Origin: Onthophagus taurus
Lineage: Eukaryota; Arthropoda; Insecta; Coleoptera; Scarabaeidae
Length of the DNA stretch: 64,000 nt
Direction of reading: 5' to 3'
Assembly (NCBI RefSeq): GCF_036711975.1
Contig: NW_027248940.1
Span: 1,612,001 to 1,676,000, forward strand
A program made the translations under genes and the position numbers. Numbering within the stretch: position 1 is the stretch's first letter; every line of letters begins with the position of its first letter. Under the pieces are notes generated by a model. The model was not told where the DNA came from. It saw nothing but the letters and a program-made list of their open reading frames with translations, and made no database searches. Shown here in pieces: positions 37,633 through 51,167 of the stretch.

Positions 37633-37859
37633 TATTAATTATTTTTTGTGGGTGATTACGAACAATTATTGAGAACGAACTAAAATAAGTGAATTCAAAG
37701 CGCCATAAAACTCTTTAGATAAACGGATTAAACTTGGTGATGAAATAATCGTTTTTAATCGGGAAAAAATTTAGCGTGTCATCTATTAAGCGAGTTTAAT
37801 AATGAGCTTAGTTTTTTTTTGTTATCATTCTAAAAGTTTATTTCAGAATTTTAATAATA

Positions 37860-40800
37860 TTTTAAAAATTTTAATGGTTTTTTTCACTTGAGAAGTGAAG
37901 TTTCAAAGTAGTTAATGATAACGCTTGGATATCGGAGCATGTCACAAAAAAACATTTAAAATAAAAGTTGTAGCAAATTTGATTCTTAACAATATTGCTC
38001 TCTTGTACTTTTTCACTCAGAGGTATAGATATTGAGAAAAATACGAAAATATGATCATTTCATGAATTTTGTCATTTTCAAAGTAGTTAATGATAACACT
38101 TGAATATCAGAGCATGTTACAAAGAAACTTTTAGAATAAAAGTTGTAGCAAATTTTATTCTTAGCAATATTGCTCTCTTTCACTTTTGCTCTTAGATGAA
38201 TAAATATTGAGAAAAATACGAGAATATGAAAATTGGATGAATTTGTTGCTTTTTCAAGTTAATGGTAACATTCGGAAAAGAAAGCATGTTATAAAAAAAC
38301 TTTTGGAACGAAGGTTGTAGCTAATTTTATTCTTAGCAATATTGCTCTCTCTCACTTTTGCTCTTACGATTAGATGCCTAAATTTCTAGAAAAATGCAAG
38401 AATATGAAAATTGGATGAATTTGTTGCTTTTTCAAGTTAATGGTAACATTCGGAAAAGAAAGCATGTTATAAAAAAACTTTTGGAACGAAGGTTGTAGCT
38501 AATTTTATTCTTAGCAATATTGCTCTCTCTCACTTTTGCTCTTACGATTAGATGCCTAAATTTCTAGAAAAATGCAAGAATATGAAAATTGGATGAATTT
38601 GTTGCTTTTTCAAGTTAACGGTAACATTCGGAAAACAGAGCATGTTATAAAAAAACTTTTGGGACGAAAGTTGTAGCTAATTTTATTCTTAGCAATTTTG
38701 TTCTCTTTCACTTTTGCTCTTAGATGCCTAAATTTCTAGAAAAATGCAAGAATATGAAAATTGGATGAATTTGTTGCTTTTTCAAGTTAACGGTAACATT
38801 CGGAAAACAGAGCATGTTATAAAAAAACTTTTGGGACGAAAGTTGTAGCTAATTTTATTCTTAGCAATATTGCTCTCTTTCACTTTTGCTCTTAGATGCA
38901 TAAATATTGAGAAAAATACGAGAATATGAAAATTGGATGAATTTGTTGCTTTTTCAAGTTAATGGTAACATTCGGAAAACAGAGCATGTTATAAAAAAAC
39001 TTTTAGAACGAAAGTTGTTGCTCATTTTATTCTTAGCAATATTGCTCTCTTTCACTTTTGCTCTTAGATGCATAAATATTGAGAAAAATACGAGAATATG
39101 AAAATTGGATGAATTTGTTGCTTTTTCAACTTAATGGTAACATTCGGAAAACAGAGCATGTTATAAAAAAACTTTTAGAACGAAAGTTGTTACTAATTTT
39201 ATTCTTAGCAATATTGCTCTATTTCACTTTTGCTCTTAGATGCATAAATATTGAGAAAAATACAAGAATATGAAAATTGGATGAATTTGTTGCTTTTTCA
39301 AGTTAATGGTAACATTCGGAAAACAGAGCATGTTATAAAAAAACTTTTAGAACGAAAGTTGTTGCCAAATTTATTCTTAGCAATATTGCTCTATTTCACT
39401 TTTGCTCTTAGATGCATAAATTTTGAGAAAAATACGAAAATATGAAAATTGGATGAATTTGTTGCTTTTTCAAGTTAATGGTAACATTCGGAAAATAGAG
39501 CATGTTATAAAAAAACTTTTAGAACGAAAGTTGTTGCTAATTTTATTCTTAGCAATATTGCTCTATTTCACTTTTGCTCTTAGATGCATAAATATTGAGA
39601 AAAATACGAAAATAAGAAAATTGGATGAATTTGTTGCTTTTTCAACTTAATGGTAACATTCGGAAAACAGAGCATGTTATAAAAAAACTTTTGGGACGAA
39701 AGCTGTTGCCAATTTTATTCTTAGCAATATTGCTCTCTTTCACTTTTGCACTCAGAGGCATAGATATTGAGAAAAATACGAAAATATGAAAATTGGATGA
39801 ATTTGTTGCTTTTTCAACTTAATGGTAACATTCGGAAAACAGAGCATGTTATAAAAAAACTTTTGGAACGAAAGTTGTTGCCAATTTTATTCTTAGCAAT
39901 ATTGCTCTCTTTCACTTTTGCACTCAGAGGCATAGATATTGAGAAAAATACGAAAATATGAAAATTGGATGAATTTGTTGCTTTTTCAACTTAATGGTAA
40001 CATTCGGAAAACAGAGCATGTTATAAAAAAATTTTTGGAAAGAAAGTTGTTGCCAATTTTATTCTTAGCAATATTGCTCTCTTTCACTTTTGCACTCAGA
40101 GGCATAGATATTGAGAAAAATATGAAAATTGGATGAATTTGTTGCTTTTTCAAGTTAATGGTAACATTCGGAAAACAGAGCATGTTATAAAAAAACTTTT
40201 AGAACGAAAGTTGTTGCTAATTTTATTCTTAGCAATATTGCTCTATTTCACTTTTGCTCTTAGATGCATAAATTTTGAGAAAAATACGAAAATATGAAAA
40301 TTGGATGAATTTGTTGCTTTTTCAAGTTAATGGTAACATTCGGAAAACAGAGCATGTTATAAAAAAACTTTTAGAACGAAAGTTGTTGCCAATTTTATTC
40401 TTAGCAATATTGCTCTATTTCACTTTTGCTCTTAGATGCATAAATTTTGAGAAAAATACGAAAATATGAAAATTGGATGAATTTGTTGCTTTTTCAAGTT
40501 AATGGTAACATTCGGAAAACAGAGCATGTTATAAAAAAACTTTTGGAACGAAAGCTGTTGCCAATTTTATTCTTAGCAATATTGCTCTCTTTCACTTTTG
40601 CACTCAGAGGCATAGATATTGAGAAAAATACGAAAATATGAAAATTGGATGAATTTGTTGCTTTTTCAACTTAATGGTAACATTCGGAAAACAGAGCATG
40701 TTATAAAAAAACTTTTGGAACGAAAGTTGTTGCCAATTTTATTCTTAGCAATATTGCTCTCTTTCACTTTTGCACTCAGAGGCATAGATATTGAGAAAAA

Positions 40801-42495
40801 TACGAAAATATGAAAATTGGATGAATTTGTTGCTTTTTCAACTTAATGGTAACATTCGGAAAACAGAGCATGTTATAAAAAAATTTTTGGAAAGAAAGTT
40901 GTTGCCAATTTTATTCTTAGCAATATTGCTCTCTTTCACTTTTGCACTCAGAGGCATAGATATTGAGAAAAATATGAAAATTGGATGAATTTGTTGCTTT
41001 TTCAAGTTAATGGTAACATTCGGAAAACAGAGCATGTTATAAAAAAACTTTTAGAACGAAAGTTGTTGCTAATTTTATTCTTAGCAATATTGCTCTATTT
41101 CACTTTTGCTCTTAGATGCATAAATTTTGAGAAAAATACGAAAATATGAAAATTGGATGAATTTGTTGCTTTTTCAAGTTAATGGTAACATTCGGAAAAC
41201 AGAGCATGTTATAAAAAAACTTTTAGAACGAAAGTTGTTACTAATTTTATTCTTAGCAATATTGCTCTATTTCACTTTTGCTCTTAGATGCATAAATATT
41301 GAGAAAAATACAAGAATATGAAAATTGGATGAATTTGTTGCTTTTTCAAGTTAATGGTAACATTCGGAAAACAGAGCATGTTATAAAAAAACTTTTAGAA
41401 CGAAAGTTGTTGCCAATTTTATTCTTAGCAATATTGCTCTATTTCACTTTTGCTCTTAGATGCATAAATTTTGAGAAAAATACGAAAATATGAAAATTGG
41501 ATGAATTTGTTGCTTTTTCAAGTTAATGGTAACATTCGGAAAATAGAGCATGTTATAAAAAAATTTTTAGAACGAAAGTTGTTGCTAATTTTATTCTTAG
41601 CAATATTGCTCTATTTCACTTTTGCTCTTAGATGCATAAATTTTGAGAAAAATACGAAAATATGAAAATTGGATGAATTTGTTGCTTTTTCAAGTTAATG
41701 GTAACATTCGGAAAACAGAGCATGTTATAAAAAAACTTTTGGAACGAAAGCTGTTGCCAATTTTATTCTTAGCAATATTGCTCTCTTTCACTTTTGCACT
41801 CAGAGGCATAGATATTGAGAAAAATACGAAAATATGAAAATTGGATGAATTTGTTGCTTTTTCAACTTAATGGTAACATTCGGAAAACAGAGCATGTTAT
41901 AAAAAAATTTTTGGAAAGAAAGTTGTTGCCAATTTTATTCTTAGCAATATTGCTCTCTTTCACTTTTGCACTCAGAGGCATAGATATTGAGAAAAATATG
42001 AAAATTGGATGAATTTGTTGCTTTTTCAAGTTAATGGTAACATTCGGAAAACAGAGCATGTTATAAAAAAACTTTTAGAACGAAAGTTGTTACTAATTTT
42101 ATTCTTAGCAATATTGCTCTATTTCACTTTTGCTCTTAGATGCATAAATATTGAGAAAAATACGAAAATAAGAAAATTGGATGAATTTGTTGCTTTTTCA
42201 ACTTAATGGTAACATTCGGAAAACAGAGCATGTTATAAAAAAACTTTTGGGACGAAAGTTGTAGCTAATTTTATTCTTAGCAATATTGCTCTCTTTCACT
42301 TTTGCTCTTAGATGCATAAATATTGAGAAAAATACGAAAATATGAAAATTGGATGAATTTGTTGCTTTTTCAACTTAATGGTAACATTCGGAAAACAGAG
42401 CATGTTATAAAAAAACTTTTAGAACGAAAGTTGTTGCTAATTTTATTCTTAGCAATATTGCTCTCTTTCACTTTTGCTCTTAAATGCCTAAATTT
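37860..42495 (+). repeat. satellite D array, 172-bp monomers with higher-order repeats (reverse complement of C)
   Basis: About 27 monomers. Identical frames recur every 172 bp (38907, 39079, 39251, 39423 ... 41815). A variant monomer of 164 bp, missing 8 bp in the GAAAAATACGAAAATATG region, recurs at 39939-, 40791- and 41815-linked positions, giving blocks of 852 bp (5 units) and 1024 bp (6 units). The markers GAGCATGTTATAAAAAAAC and GTTGTAGCTAATTTTATTC align to the complement of satellite C, so C and D are one family in opposite orientations. Confidence 0.9.
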
Positions 42496-42503
42496 CTAGA
42501 AAA

Positions 42504-42767
42504 ATGAAGATCAATTCCCTTGAGTTTTACAAGAACATCATTGTTTCCCAAATGGCTTCTCGAAATGAACCGAGCCAGGAAGAGTTTATTGTAGAAGAGA
42601 ACATTCTTTGTGAAAAGACCCCAGAAGAAATTGAAATAAGAAATTATTTGATCATTAAATGTGTTGCGCAATGTATTTCTGTTTTATCCTTCAAATTAGT
42701 GTTCTCTGTTATGATAGGATATATATTATATATCATATCATTATTTTTTAAAATGTTGTTGATATGA
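42504..42767 (+). CDS. small putative membrane protein in a 280-bp non-satellite island
   Basis: 87 codons from 42504, but the first ATG lies in the last satellite D unit. The ATG at 42552 (MASRNEPSQEEFIVEEN, 71 residues) is a likelier start. The N-terminal half is acidic and polar, and the C-terminal half holds two hydrophobic segments (CISVLSFKLVFSVMIGYILY, IISLFFKMLLI), as in a tail-anchored or two-pass protein. No family is recognised. The island between two satellite arrays is just the size of this ORF. It could also be the remnant last exon of a larger gene. Confidence 0.35.
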   Translation: MKINSLEFYKNIIVSQMASRNEPSQEEFIVEENILCEKTPEEIEIRNYLIIKCVAQCISVLSFKLVFSVMIGYILYIISLFFKMLLI

Positions 42768-42779
42768 TTTATTTAAAAT

Positions 42780-44935
42780 CAATTTTTGATTTACTAATTT
42801 GACCATTTTCTCTTTAATAAGTTTTTGATGGAAATTTCAATAATATTACCCAATAGTTTTTATATCACATCATAAACGAGAATCTTTAACCTTCACTTTA
42901 ACACACATATCATATCATAATTCTTATAAACACAGTCGATATGATTTTTTGAACATTTCGTATCATTTTTAATTCATAAATTTAACAATTTCTTTAATAA
43001 CTTTTTCTGTAAATTTTAATGATATTACCTAATAGTTTTTATATCACATCATAAACTGGAATCTTTAAGCTTCAATTTAATACGTATATCATTTAATAAT
43101 TCTTATAAATACAGTTAACACGATTTTTTGAACATTTCATATCATTTTTAATTCCTAAATTTAACAATTTCTTTAATAACTTTTTCCTGTAAATTTCAAT
43201 AATATTACTTAATAGTTTTTATATCACATCATAAACTATAATCTATAAGCTTCAATTTAACACACATATCATATCGTAATTCCTATAAACTCGATCGATA
43301 TGATTTTTTGAACTTTTCGTATCATTTTTAACTCATAAATCTAACAATTTCTTTAATAATTTTTTTCTGGAAATTTCAATAATATTACCCAATGGTTTTT
43401 ATATCACATTATAAACTGGAATCTTTAAGCTTCAATTTAATACGTATATCATTTAATAATTCTTATAAATACAGTTAACATGATTTTTTGAACATTTCAT
43501 ATCATTTTTAATTCCTAAATTTAACAATGTCTTTAATAATTTTTCTCTGGAAATTTCAATGATATTACCTAGTAGTTTTTATATCACATCATAATCTAGA
43601 ATCTTTAAGCTTCAATTTAACACACATATTATATCATAATTCTTATAAACACATTCGATATGATTTTTTGAAAATTTCGTATCATTTTTAATTCATAAAT
43701 TTAACAATTTCTTTAATAACTTTTTCCTGTAAATTTTAATGATATTACTTAATAGTTTTTATATCACATCATAAACTATAATCTATAAGCTTCAATTTAA
43801 CACATATATCATATCATAATTCTTATAAACACAGCCGATATGACTTTTTGAACATTACGAATAATTTTCAATTCATAAATTTAACAATGTCTTTAATAAT
43901 TTTTTTCTGGAAATTTCAATGGTATTACCTAGCAGTTTTTATATCACATCATAATCTAGAATCTTTAAGCTTCCATTTAACACACATATTATATCATAAT
44001 TCTTATAAACACAGTCGATATGATTTTTTACACTTTTCGTATAATTTTTAATTCATAAATTTAACAATTTCTTTAATAACTTTTTCCAAGAAATTTCAAT
44101 GATATTACTTAATAGTTTTTATATTACATCATAAACTAGAATCTTTAAGCTTCAATTTAACACATATATCATATCATAATTCTTATAAACACAGCCGATA
44201 TGATTTTTTGAACTTTTCGAATAATGTTCAATTCATAAATTTAACAATTTCTTCCTTAATCATTTTTTCTTGGAAATTTCAATAATATTACCTAATAGTT
44301 TTTATATCACATCATAAACTAGCTCCTTTAAGCTTCAATTTAACACACATATGATATCATAATTTTTATAAACACAGTCGATATGATTTTTTGAACATTT
44401 CGTATCATTTTTAATTCATAAATTTAACAATTTCTTTAATAATTTTTTTCTGGAAATTTCAATAATATTACCTAATAGTTTTTATATCACATCATAAACT
44501 AGCTCCTTTAAGCTTCAATTTAACACACATATCATATCATAATTCTTAAAAATACAATAGATATGACATTTTGAAAATTTCGTATTATTTTTGATTTATA
44601 AATTGATAATTTCTTCTTTAATAATTATTTCCAGGAAATTCCAATAATATTATGTCATAGTTTTTATATCACATTATAAACTAGAATCTTCAAGCTTCAG
44701 TTTAACATACATATCATATCATAATTCTTATAAACACAGTCGATATGATTTCTTGAACTTTTCGTATTATTTATAATTCATAAATTTAACAATAATTATT
44801 TTCTGGAAATTTCAATAATATTATGTTATACATAGTTTTTTTAGTAAATCATAAATTAGAATATTTAAGCTTCAATTTAACATACATATCATATCATATT
44901 TTTATTCTTAAAGATACGCCCAATATGATTTAAAA
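42780..44935 (+). repeat. satellite E array, plus orientation, 180-bp monomers
   Basis: About twelve monomers. The word CATATCATATCATAATTC recurs at 42901, 43261, 43801 and so on at 180-bp steps, with AAGCTTCAATTTAACAC preceding it. Unrelated to A/B/F except for AT content. It ends about 115 bp before the odorant receptor stop codon. Confidence 0.9.
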
Positions 44936-45051
44936 TTTAAAAAAAAATGGTTTTCCCAAATCGCTTCGTATTTAAGAATTAAAACTTTTCCAGCTTTTAA
45001 TACAACATTTATTAGCTTTCTTAATGCGATTACATCATCACTAAACAAATT

Positions 45052-46394
45052 TCAAAATATCTCTTTCTCCGTGATCTTCAACAACCAATTGAAGAAGATG
45101 TAGACGTTCTTGTAATCCTTAAAACAATTTCTTATTAATCATTTCTAATTAGTTAACAATTACCATAATTATCTTACATTTGTTGCAGCCGCGTGCGAAA
45201 CCGGCCCAAACAAAGGTAACTCCACCGCGAGTTTTCTATGACTCATACATAGCAAAATTAAAACATCTTTCTGAGTTGAGACATCGGCTTCATACCAGTT
45301 TAAATCATAAACGGAATCCACCACACTCTCAGCCTATTATAAACAAAATGAGTGCTTCAATATAATATGAGATATATAAAAAGAGTTAATTATACGTACA
45401 GCTGAAGTTAATTTTTGCCCAAATGTGTGGAGCATAAACAATGCGATAAAGTTGGGTATAAATACGAAAAAGCTTATTAAATTGTTTCGCTAAAATTTTA
45501 ATAATAATTAATTAGATTATGTGGTGATGAACCAAACAAACCATTGAAATATCGATTGAAGATAAAGTTAGGGAAAGGAGAACGCAAAATTTTGTTGGGA
45601 CCATGAAGATGGAGAAGAATTTAGTGGCAAAATGAAACATCTTGAAGATGTGTTGATGGTACAAAACGATGGGGCGAAGAATTTTAAAATTTCTTTCCTT
45701 ATTTCTTGTCAAATTTATCTTGCCAATAATCTCGTTGAGGTGTTTAATCCGTACCACGATTAAGTTCATCGAATAACAATAAAGCAATATTACCAACAAC
45801 AAAACATTCAGCGTAACTTTAACGGTGTATATTTGAAATAACATAATCAACATTATTTCCCACCGATTAAAATCGATGCGAGTGTAATATGGCATTACAA
45901 AAGAAAGCTTGTTATCCCTCAACATAATAAATATAGCAGTAACAACATGCGCGAAAAGAAACCCCCCATAGTGACATAATTTTATGATAAATTTCAAGTT
46001 TCGTTCGAAAAACAAATTGTTTTGGGGTGCCCCAAATTCGGTAAAATCACTGAATACATTAATCATTTCATTTAATGAGTTACGTTTCTTCAATAATATC
46101 AAGTTAACAAGCATGAGAAGAAGTCCCATCGAAATAAACTCGGCGTGAACTAAACAAGTCCCAAAATTAACTTGGTAGTCTGGAAAAATACAAGAAAATC
46201 GAATCTAAAAAGTTTATTTCTTGATATATTTGTTACCTACTTTTAATTTCGATCATTAAAGGGTAAAATCCCCAAAACAAATTAATTAACATCAGAATTA
46301 TTGGGCCAAACCCTCTAAGTCCCTGCGAAGTAGGCCAACATTGGTACTTGCGAAAATTAGCTTCGAGGAGATAAAACCCGAGTGTTTTTGACAT
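45052..46394 (-). CDS. insect odorant receptor (7tm_6)
   Basis: Five exons on the minus strand: 46241-46394, 45542-46179, 45400-45489, 45178-45333 and 45052-45117, total 367 residues, within the family range of 370-420. Donors are GTAGGT, GTTTGT, GTACGT and GTAAGA; all phases agree. Hydrophobic segments fit seven helices (for example GFGPIILMLINLFWGFYPLM, ISMGLLLMLVNLILL, GGFLFAHVVTAIFIML). Hallmarks: RIKHLNEII then LYHQHIFKMF before helix 5, FVFIPNFIALFMLHTFGQKL in helix 6, and VYDLNWYEADVSTQKDVLILL before the last helix. In insects these form ligand-gated cation channels with the Orco co-receptor in olfactory neurons. The last exon is short and diverges from the usual ending, so the final ~25 residues are less sure. 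It lies between satellite E(+) and E(-). Confidence 0.85.
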
Positions 46395-46619
46395 TTTGAA
46401 TGAAAAGTAAAAGTAGGTAATCGACTAATAACTTCGTTGGGTTGTCAGAGAATTTATATGAATTTTTAGAGGGCGATGTAACGACCGGGTTAAGAAAACA
46501 TGATGAAAAATGCATTGATGAGAATTGATTTTATATAAATGTTGTTATTTTTAATGGTTTAAATAAATTAAAAATATAGGTTTTTCGAGGAAAGAATAAT
46601 TAAAGAAAAAGCTGTTAAA

Positions 46620-49600
46620 TTACTTAAAAATATGAAAATTTTTAAAAAATCATATCGGCCGTGTTTTTAGGAATTATGATGTGATGTGTGTGTTAAATTG
46701 AACCTTAAAGATTGTGGTTTATGATGTGATATAAAAACTATTAGGTAATATTATTGAAATTTTCAAATAAAAATTATTAAAGACATTGTTAAATTTATGA
46801 ATTAAAAATGGTACGAAATGTTCAAAAAATTATATCGCCTGTGTTAATAGGAATTATGATATGATATATGTGTTAAATTGAAGCTGAAGGATTCTAGTTG
46901 ATGATATGATATTAAAACTATTAGGTCATATTATTGAAATTTCAGGAAAAAAATTATTAAAGAAATTGTTAAATTTATGAATTAAAAATGATACGAAATG
47001 CTCAAAAAATCATATCAACTGTGTTTATAAGAATTATGATATGATGTGTGTGTTAAATTGAAGCTTAAAGATTCTAGTTTAAGATATGATATAAAAACTA
47101 TAAGGTGATATTATTGAAATTTCCAAGAAAAAGTTATTAAAAAAAAATTGTTAAATTTATGAATTAAAAATGATACGAAATGTTCCAAAAATCATATCAA
47201 CCGTGTTAATAGGAATTATGATATGATATATGTGTTAAATTGAAGCTTAAAGATTCTAGTTTAAGATATGATATAAAAACTATTAGGTAATATTATTGAA
47301 ATTTCAGGTAAAAAATTATTAAAGAAATTGATAAATTTATGAATTAAAAATGATACGAAATGTTCAAAAAATCATATCAACTGTGTTTATAAGAATTATG
47401 ATATGATGTATGTGTTAAATTGAAGCTTAAAGATTCTAGTTTAAGATATGATATAAAAATTATTAGGTGATATTATTGAAATTTCCAAGAAAAAGTTATT
47501 AAAAAAGAAATTGTTAAATTTATGAATTAAAAATGATACGAAATGTTCAAAAAATCATATTAACTGTGTTAATAAGAATTATGATATGATATATGTGTTA
47601 AATTGAAGCTGAAGGATTCTAGTTGATGATATGATATTAAAACTATTAGGTATTATTATTGAAATTTGAATTAAAAAATTATTAAATTTATGAATTAAAA
47701 ATGATACGAAAAGTTTAAAAAATCATATCGACTGTGTTTATGAGAATTATGATATGATGTGTATGTTAAATTGAAGCTGAAAGAAGTCAGTTTATGAAGT
47801 GTTATAAAAACTATTAGATAATATTATTAAAATTTCCAGGAAAATATTATTAAAGAAATTGTTACATTTATGAATTAAAAATGATACGAAATTTTCCAAA
47901 AATCATATCGACTGTGTTTATAAGAATGTAATATGATATATGTGTTAAATTGAAGCTTAAAGATTCTAGTTTATGATATGATATAAAAACTATTAGGTGA
48001 CATATATTGAAATTTCCAGAAAAAAATTATTAAAGAAAATGTTAATATGAATTAAAATTGATAGGAAATGTTCAAAAAATCATATCAACTGTGTTTATAA
48101 AAATTATGATATGATATGTGTGTTAAATTGAAGCTTAAAGAAGCCAGTTTATGATGTGATATAAAAACTATATGATAATATTATTGAAATTTCCAGAAAA
48201 CAATTAATAAAGAAATTGTTAATATGAATTAAAATTGATACGAAATGTTCAAAGAATCATATCAACTGTGTTTATAGAAATTATGATATGATATGTGTGT
48301 TAAATTGAAGCTTAAAGAAGCCAGTTTATGATGTGATATAAAAACTGTTAGGTAATATTATTGAAATTTCCAGAAAACAATTAATAAAGAAACTGTTAAA
48401 TTTATGAAGTAAAAATGACGTGAGAACTTTAAAAAATCATATCGACTGTGTTTATAAGAGTAATGATATAATGTGTGTGTTAAATTGAAGCTTAAAGAAG
48501 CCAGTTTATGATGTGATATAAAAACTATTTAGGTAATACTTATTATTGAAATTTCCAGGAAGAAGTTATTAAAAAAGAAATTGTTAAATTTATGAATTAA
48601 AAATGATACAAAATGTTCAAAAAATAATATCGACTGTGTTTATAAGAATTATGATAGGATATATGTGTTAAATTGAAGCTTAAAGATTCTAGTTTATGAT
48701 ATGATATAAAAACTATTAAGCAATACTATTGAAATTTCCTGGAAAAAGTTATTAAAAAAGAAATTGTTAAATTTATGAATTAAAAATGATACGAAATGTT
48801 CAAAAAATGATATCGACTGTGTTTATAAGAATTATGATATGACGTGTGTGTTAAATTGAAGCTTAAAGAAGCCCGTTTATGGTGTGATATAAAAACTATT
48901 GGGTAATATTATTGTAATATCCAGAAGAAAATTATTAAAGAAATTTTTAAATTTATAAATTAAAAAAGATGCGAAGTGTTCCAAAAATCATATCGACTGT
49001 GTTTATAGGAATTATGATATGATATATGTGTTACATTGAAGCTTAAAGATTCTAGTTTATGATGTGATATAAAAACTATTATGTGATACTATTAAAATTT
49101 CCAGAAAAAAATTATTAAAGAAATTGTTAAATTTAGGAATTAAAAATGATACGAAAAAATCAAAAAATCGTATCTACTGTGTTTCTGAGAATTATAATAT
49201 GATATGAGTGTTAAATTGAAGCTTAAATATTTTAGTTTATGATGTGATATAAAAACTATTAGGAGATACTATTAAAATTTCCAGATAAAAATTACTAAAA
49301 AAGAAATTGTTAAATTTATGAATTAAAAATGGTACGAAATGTTCAAAAAATCATATCAACTGTGTTTATAAGAATTATGATATGATGTGTGTGTTAAATT
49401 GAAGCTTAAAGATTCTAGTTTAAGATATAATATAAAAACTATTAGGTGATATTATTGAAATTTCCAGAAAAAAAGTTATTAAAAAAGAAATTGTTAAATT
49501 TATGAATTAAAAATGATACGAAATGTTCAAAAAATAATATCGACTGTGTTTATAAGAATTATGATAGGGTATATGTGTTAAATTAAAGCTTAAAGATTTT

Positions 49601-49865
49601 AGTTTATAATATGATATAAAAACTATTAAGCAATACTATTGAAATTTCCAGGAAAAAGTTATTAAAAAGAAATTGTTAAATTTATGAATTAAAAATGATA
49701 CCAAATATTCAAAAGATAATATTGACTGTGTTTATAAGAATTATGATATGATGTGTGTGTTAAATTAAAGCTTAAAGAAGCCAGTTTATGGTGTGATATA
49801 AAAACTATTGGGTAATATTATTGAAATATCCAGAAGAAAATTATTAAAGAAATTTTTAAATGATT
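46620..49865 (-). repeat. satellite E array, minus orientation
   Basis: About eighteen ~180-bp monomers with GTGTTAAATTGAAGCTTAAAG and ACTATTAGGTAATATTATTG markers, the reverse complement of 42.8-44.9 kb. It starts about 220 bp upstream of the odorant receptor start. Lengths vary by small indels (for example near 47650 and 48000). Confidence 0.9.
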
Positions 49866-49869
49866 AAAT

Positions 49870-51110
49870 GATAATATTATAATAATAAATTATTTAAGAA
49901 ATCGTAACAATTAAGTTTTTAGCACAGCAAATCTTTAAATTATTATTAAATTTGCTTTGCTAATTAATTTTGCTTAAATGCTTATTAATTCATTTCGACA
50001 TCTCATTTAGTTCTTGAGATATGATTTTTTTAAATATTGATTTTTAATCACAGGGTTGAATGAAAAAAATCGTTGCAACCAAATTAAGAGAAATAAGAAA
50101 TTTATGTTTTTAGCAATAAAATTAGATTAAGTTTGCTTCGAAATGTTTCTTATTTCATTGAGATATTTCAATTAGTTTTTGAGATACGATTTTTTAAATT
50201 TCTTAATTTTCTTGTTTACCTCAATAGGCAGAGTGTTATTTAAAAAATCGTAACAACTAGGTTTATGGAGATTATGAAATAATTTTTGGCACACCAAATC
50301 TTTATTAAATTTCCTTTAAAATGCTTATTAATTCATTTCGATATCTCATTTAGTTCTCGAGATATGATTTTTCTAAATTTGATTTTTAATTATTAAACGA
50401 TTAATATGCAGGGTTGAATGAAAAAAATCGTTCCAACTAAATTAAGCGAAATTAAAAATTTATTTTTTTAACAATAAAATTAGGTTAAATTTGCTTAAAA
50501 ATACTTCTTATTTTGTTGAGATATCCCAATTAGTTTTTGAGATACGATTTTTTAAACTTTTTTAATTTTCTTTTTTACCTCATTACGCTTAGTTATATTT
50601 CAAAAATCGTAACAACCAGATTTATGGAGATTAAGAAATAATCCTTGGCACACCAAATCTTTATTAAATTTTCTTTAAAATGCTTATTAATTCATTTCGA
50701 TATCTCACTTAGTTCTTGAGATATCATTTTTTAAATTTTATTTTTAATCAGTAAACGATTAATATGCAGGGTTGAATGAAAAAAATCGTTCCAACCAAAT
50801 TAAGGGAAATTAAAAATTTATGTTTTTAACAATAAAATTGGATTAAATTTGCTTTAAAATACTTCTTATTTTGTTAAGATATCTCAATTAGTTTTTAAGA
50901 TAGAATTTTTTAAATTTCTTCATTTTCTTTTTTACCTGAATGCGGAAAATGTTATTTAAAAAATCGTAACAGTTAAGTTTATGGAAATTAAGAAATTATT
51001 TTTGGCACACCAAATATTTATTAAATTTCCTTTAAAATGTTTAATAATTCATTTCGATATCTGATTTAGTTCTTGAGATTCGATTTTTTTAATGACCTAT
51101 ACTTCTTAAG
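49870..51110 (+). repeat. satellite F array, plus orientation, ~358-bp dimers
   Basis: About 3.5 dimers. GGTTGAATGAAAAAAATCGT recurs near 50053, 50413 and 50771. Each dimer has GATATCTCATTTAGTTCTTGAGATA and GATATCTCAATTAG-type dyads as in satellites A and B, so F belongs to the same superfamily. Confidence 0.85.
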
Positions 51111-51167
51111 CTGTTTAAAAACAAGTCGATAATCTCCAATTAATGATCCACAGCTTGCATATTTTAT

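Noticed and set aside
38907..42206. Repeated 64-65-codon ORFs on both strands with basic and hydrophobic parts
   Set aside because: They are by-products of the 172-bp satellite D unit; both strands are open because of AT-rich repeats.
13860..49865. CRISPR-like or spacer-repeat arrays
   Set aside because: Units are contiguous tandem repeats of 172-358 bp without unique spacers, in an insect genome.
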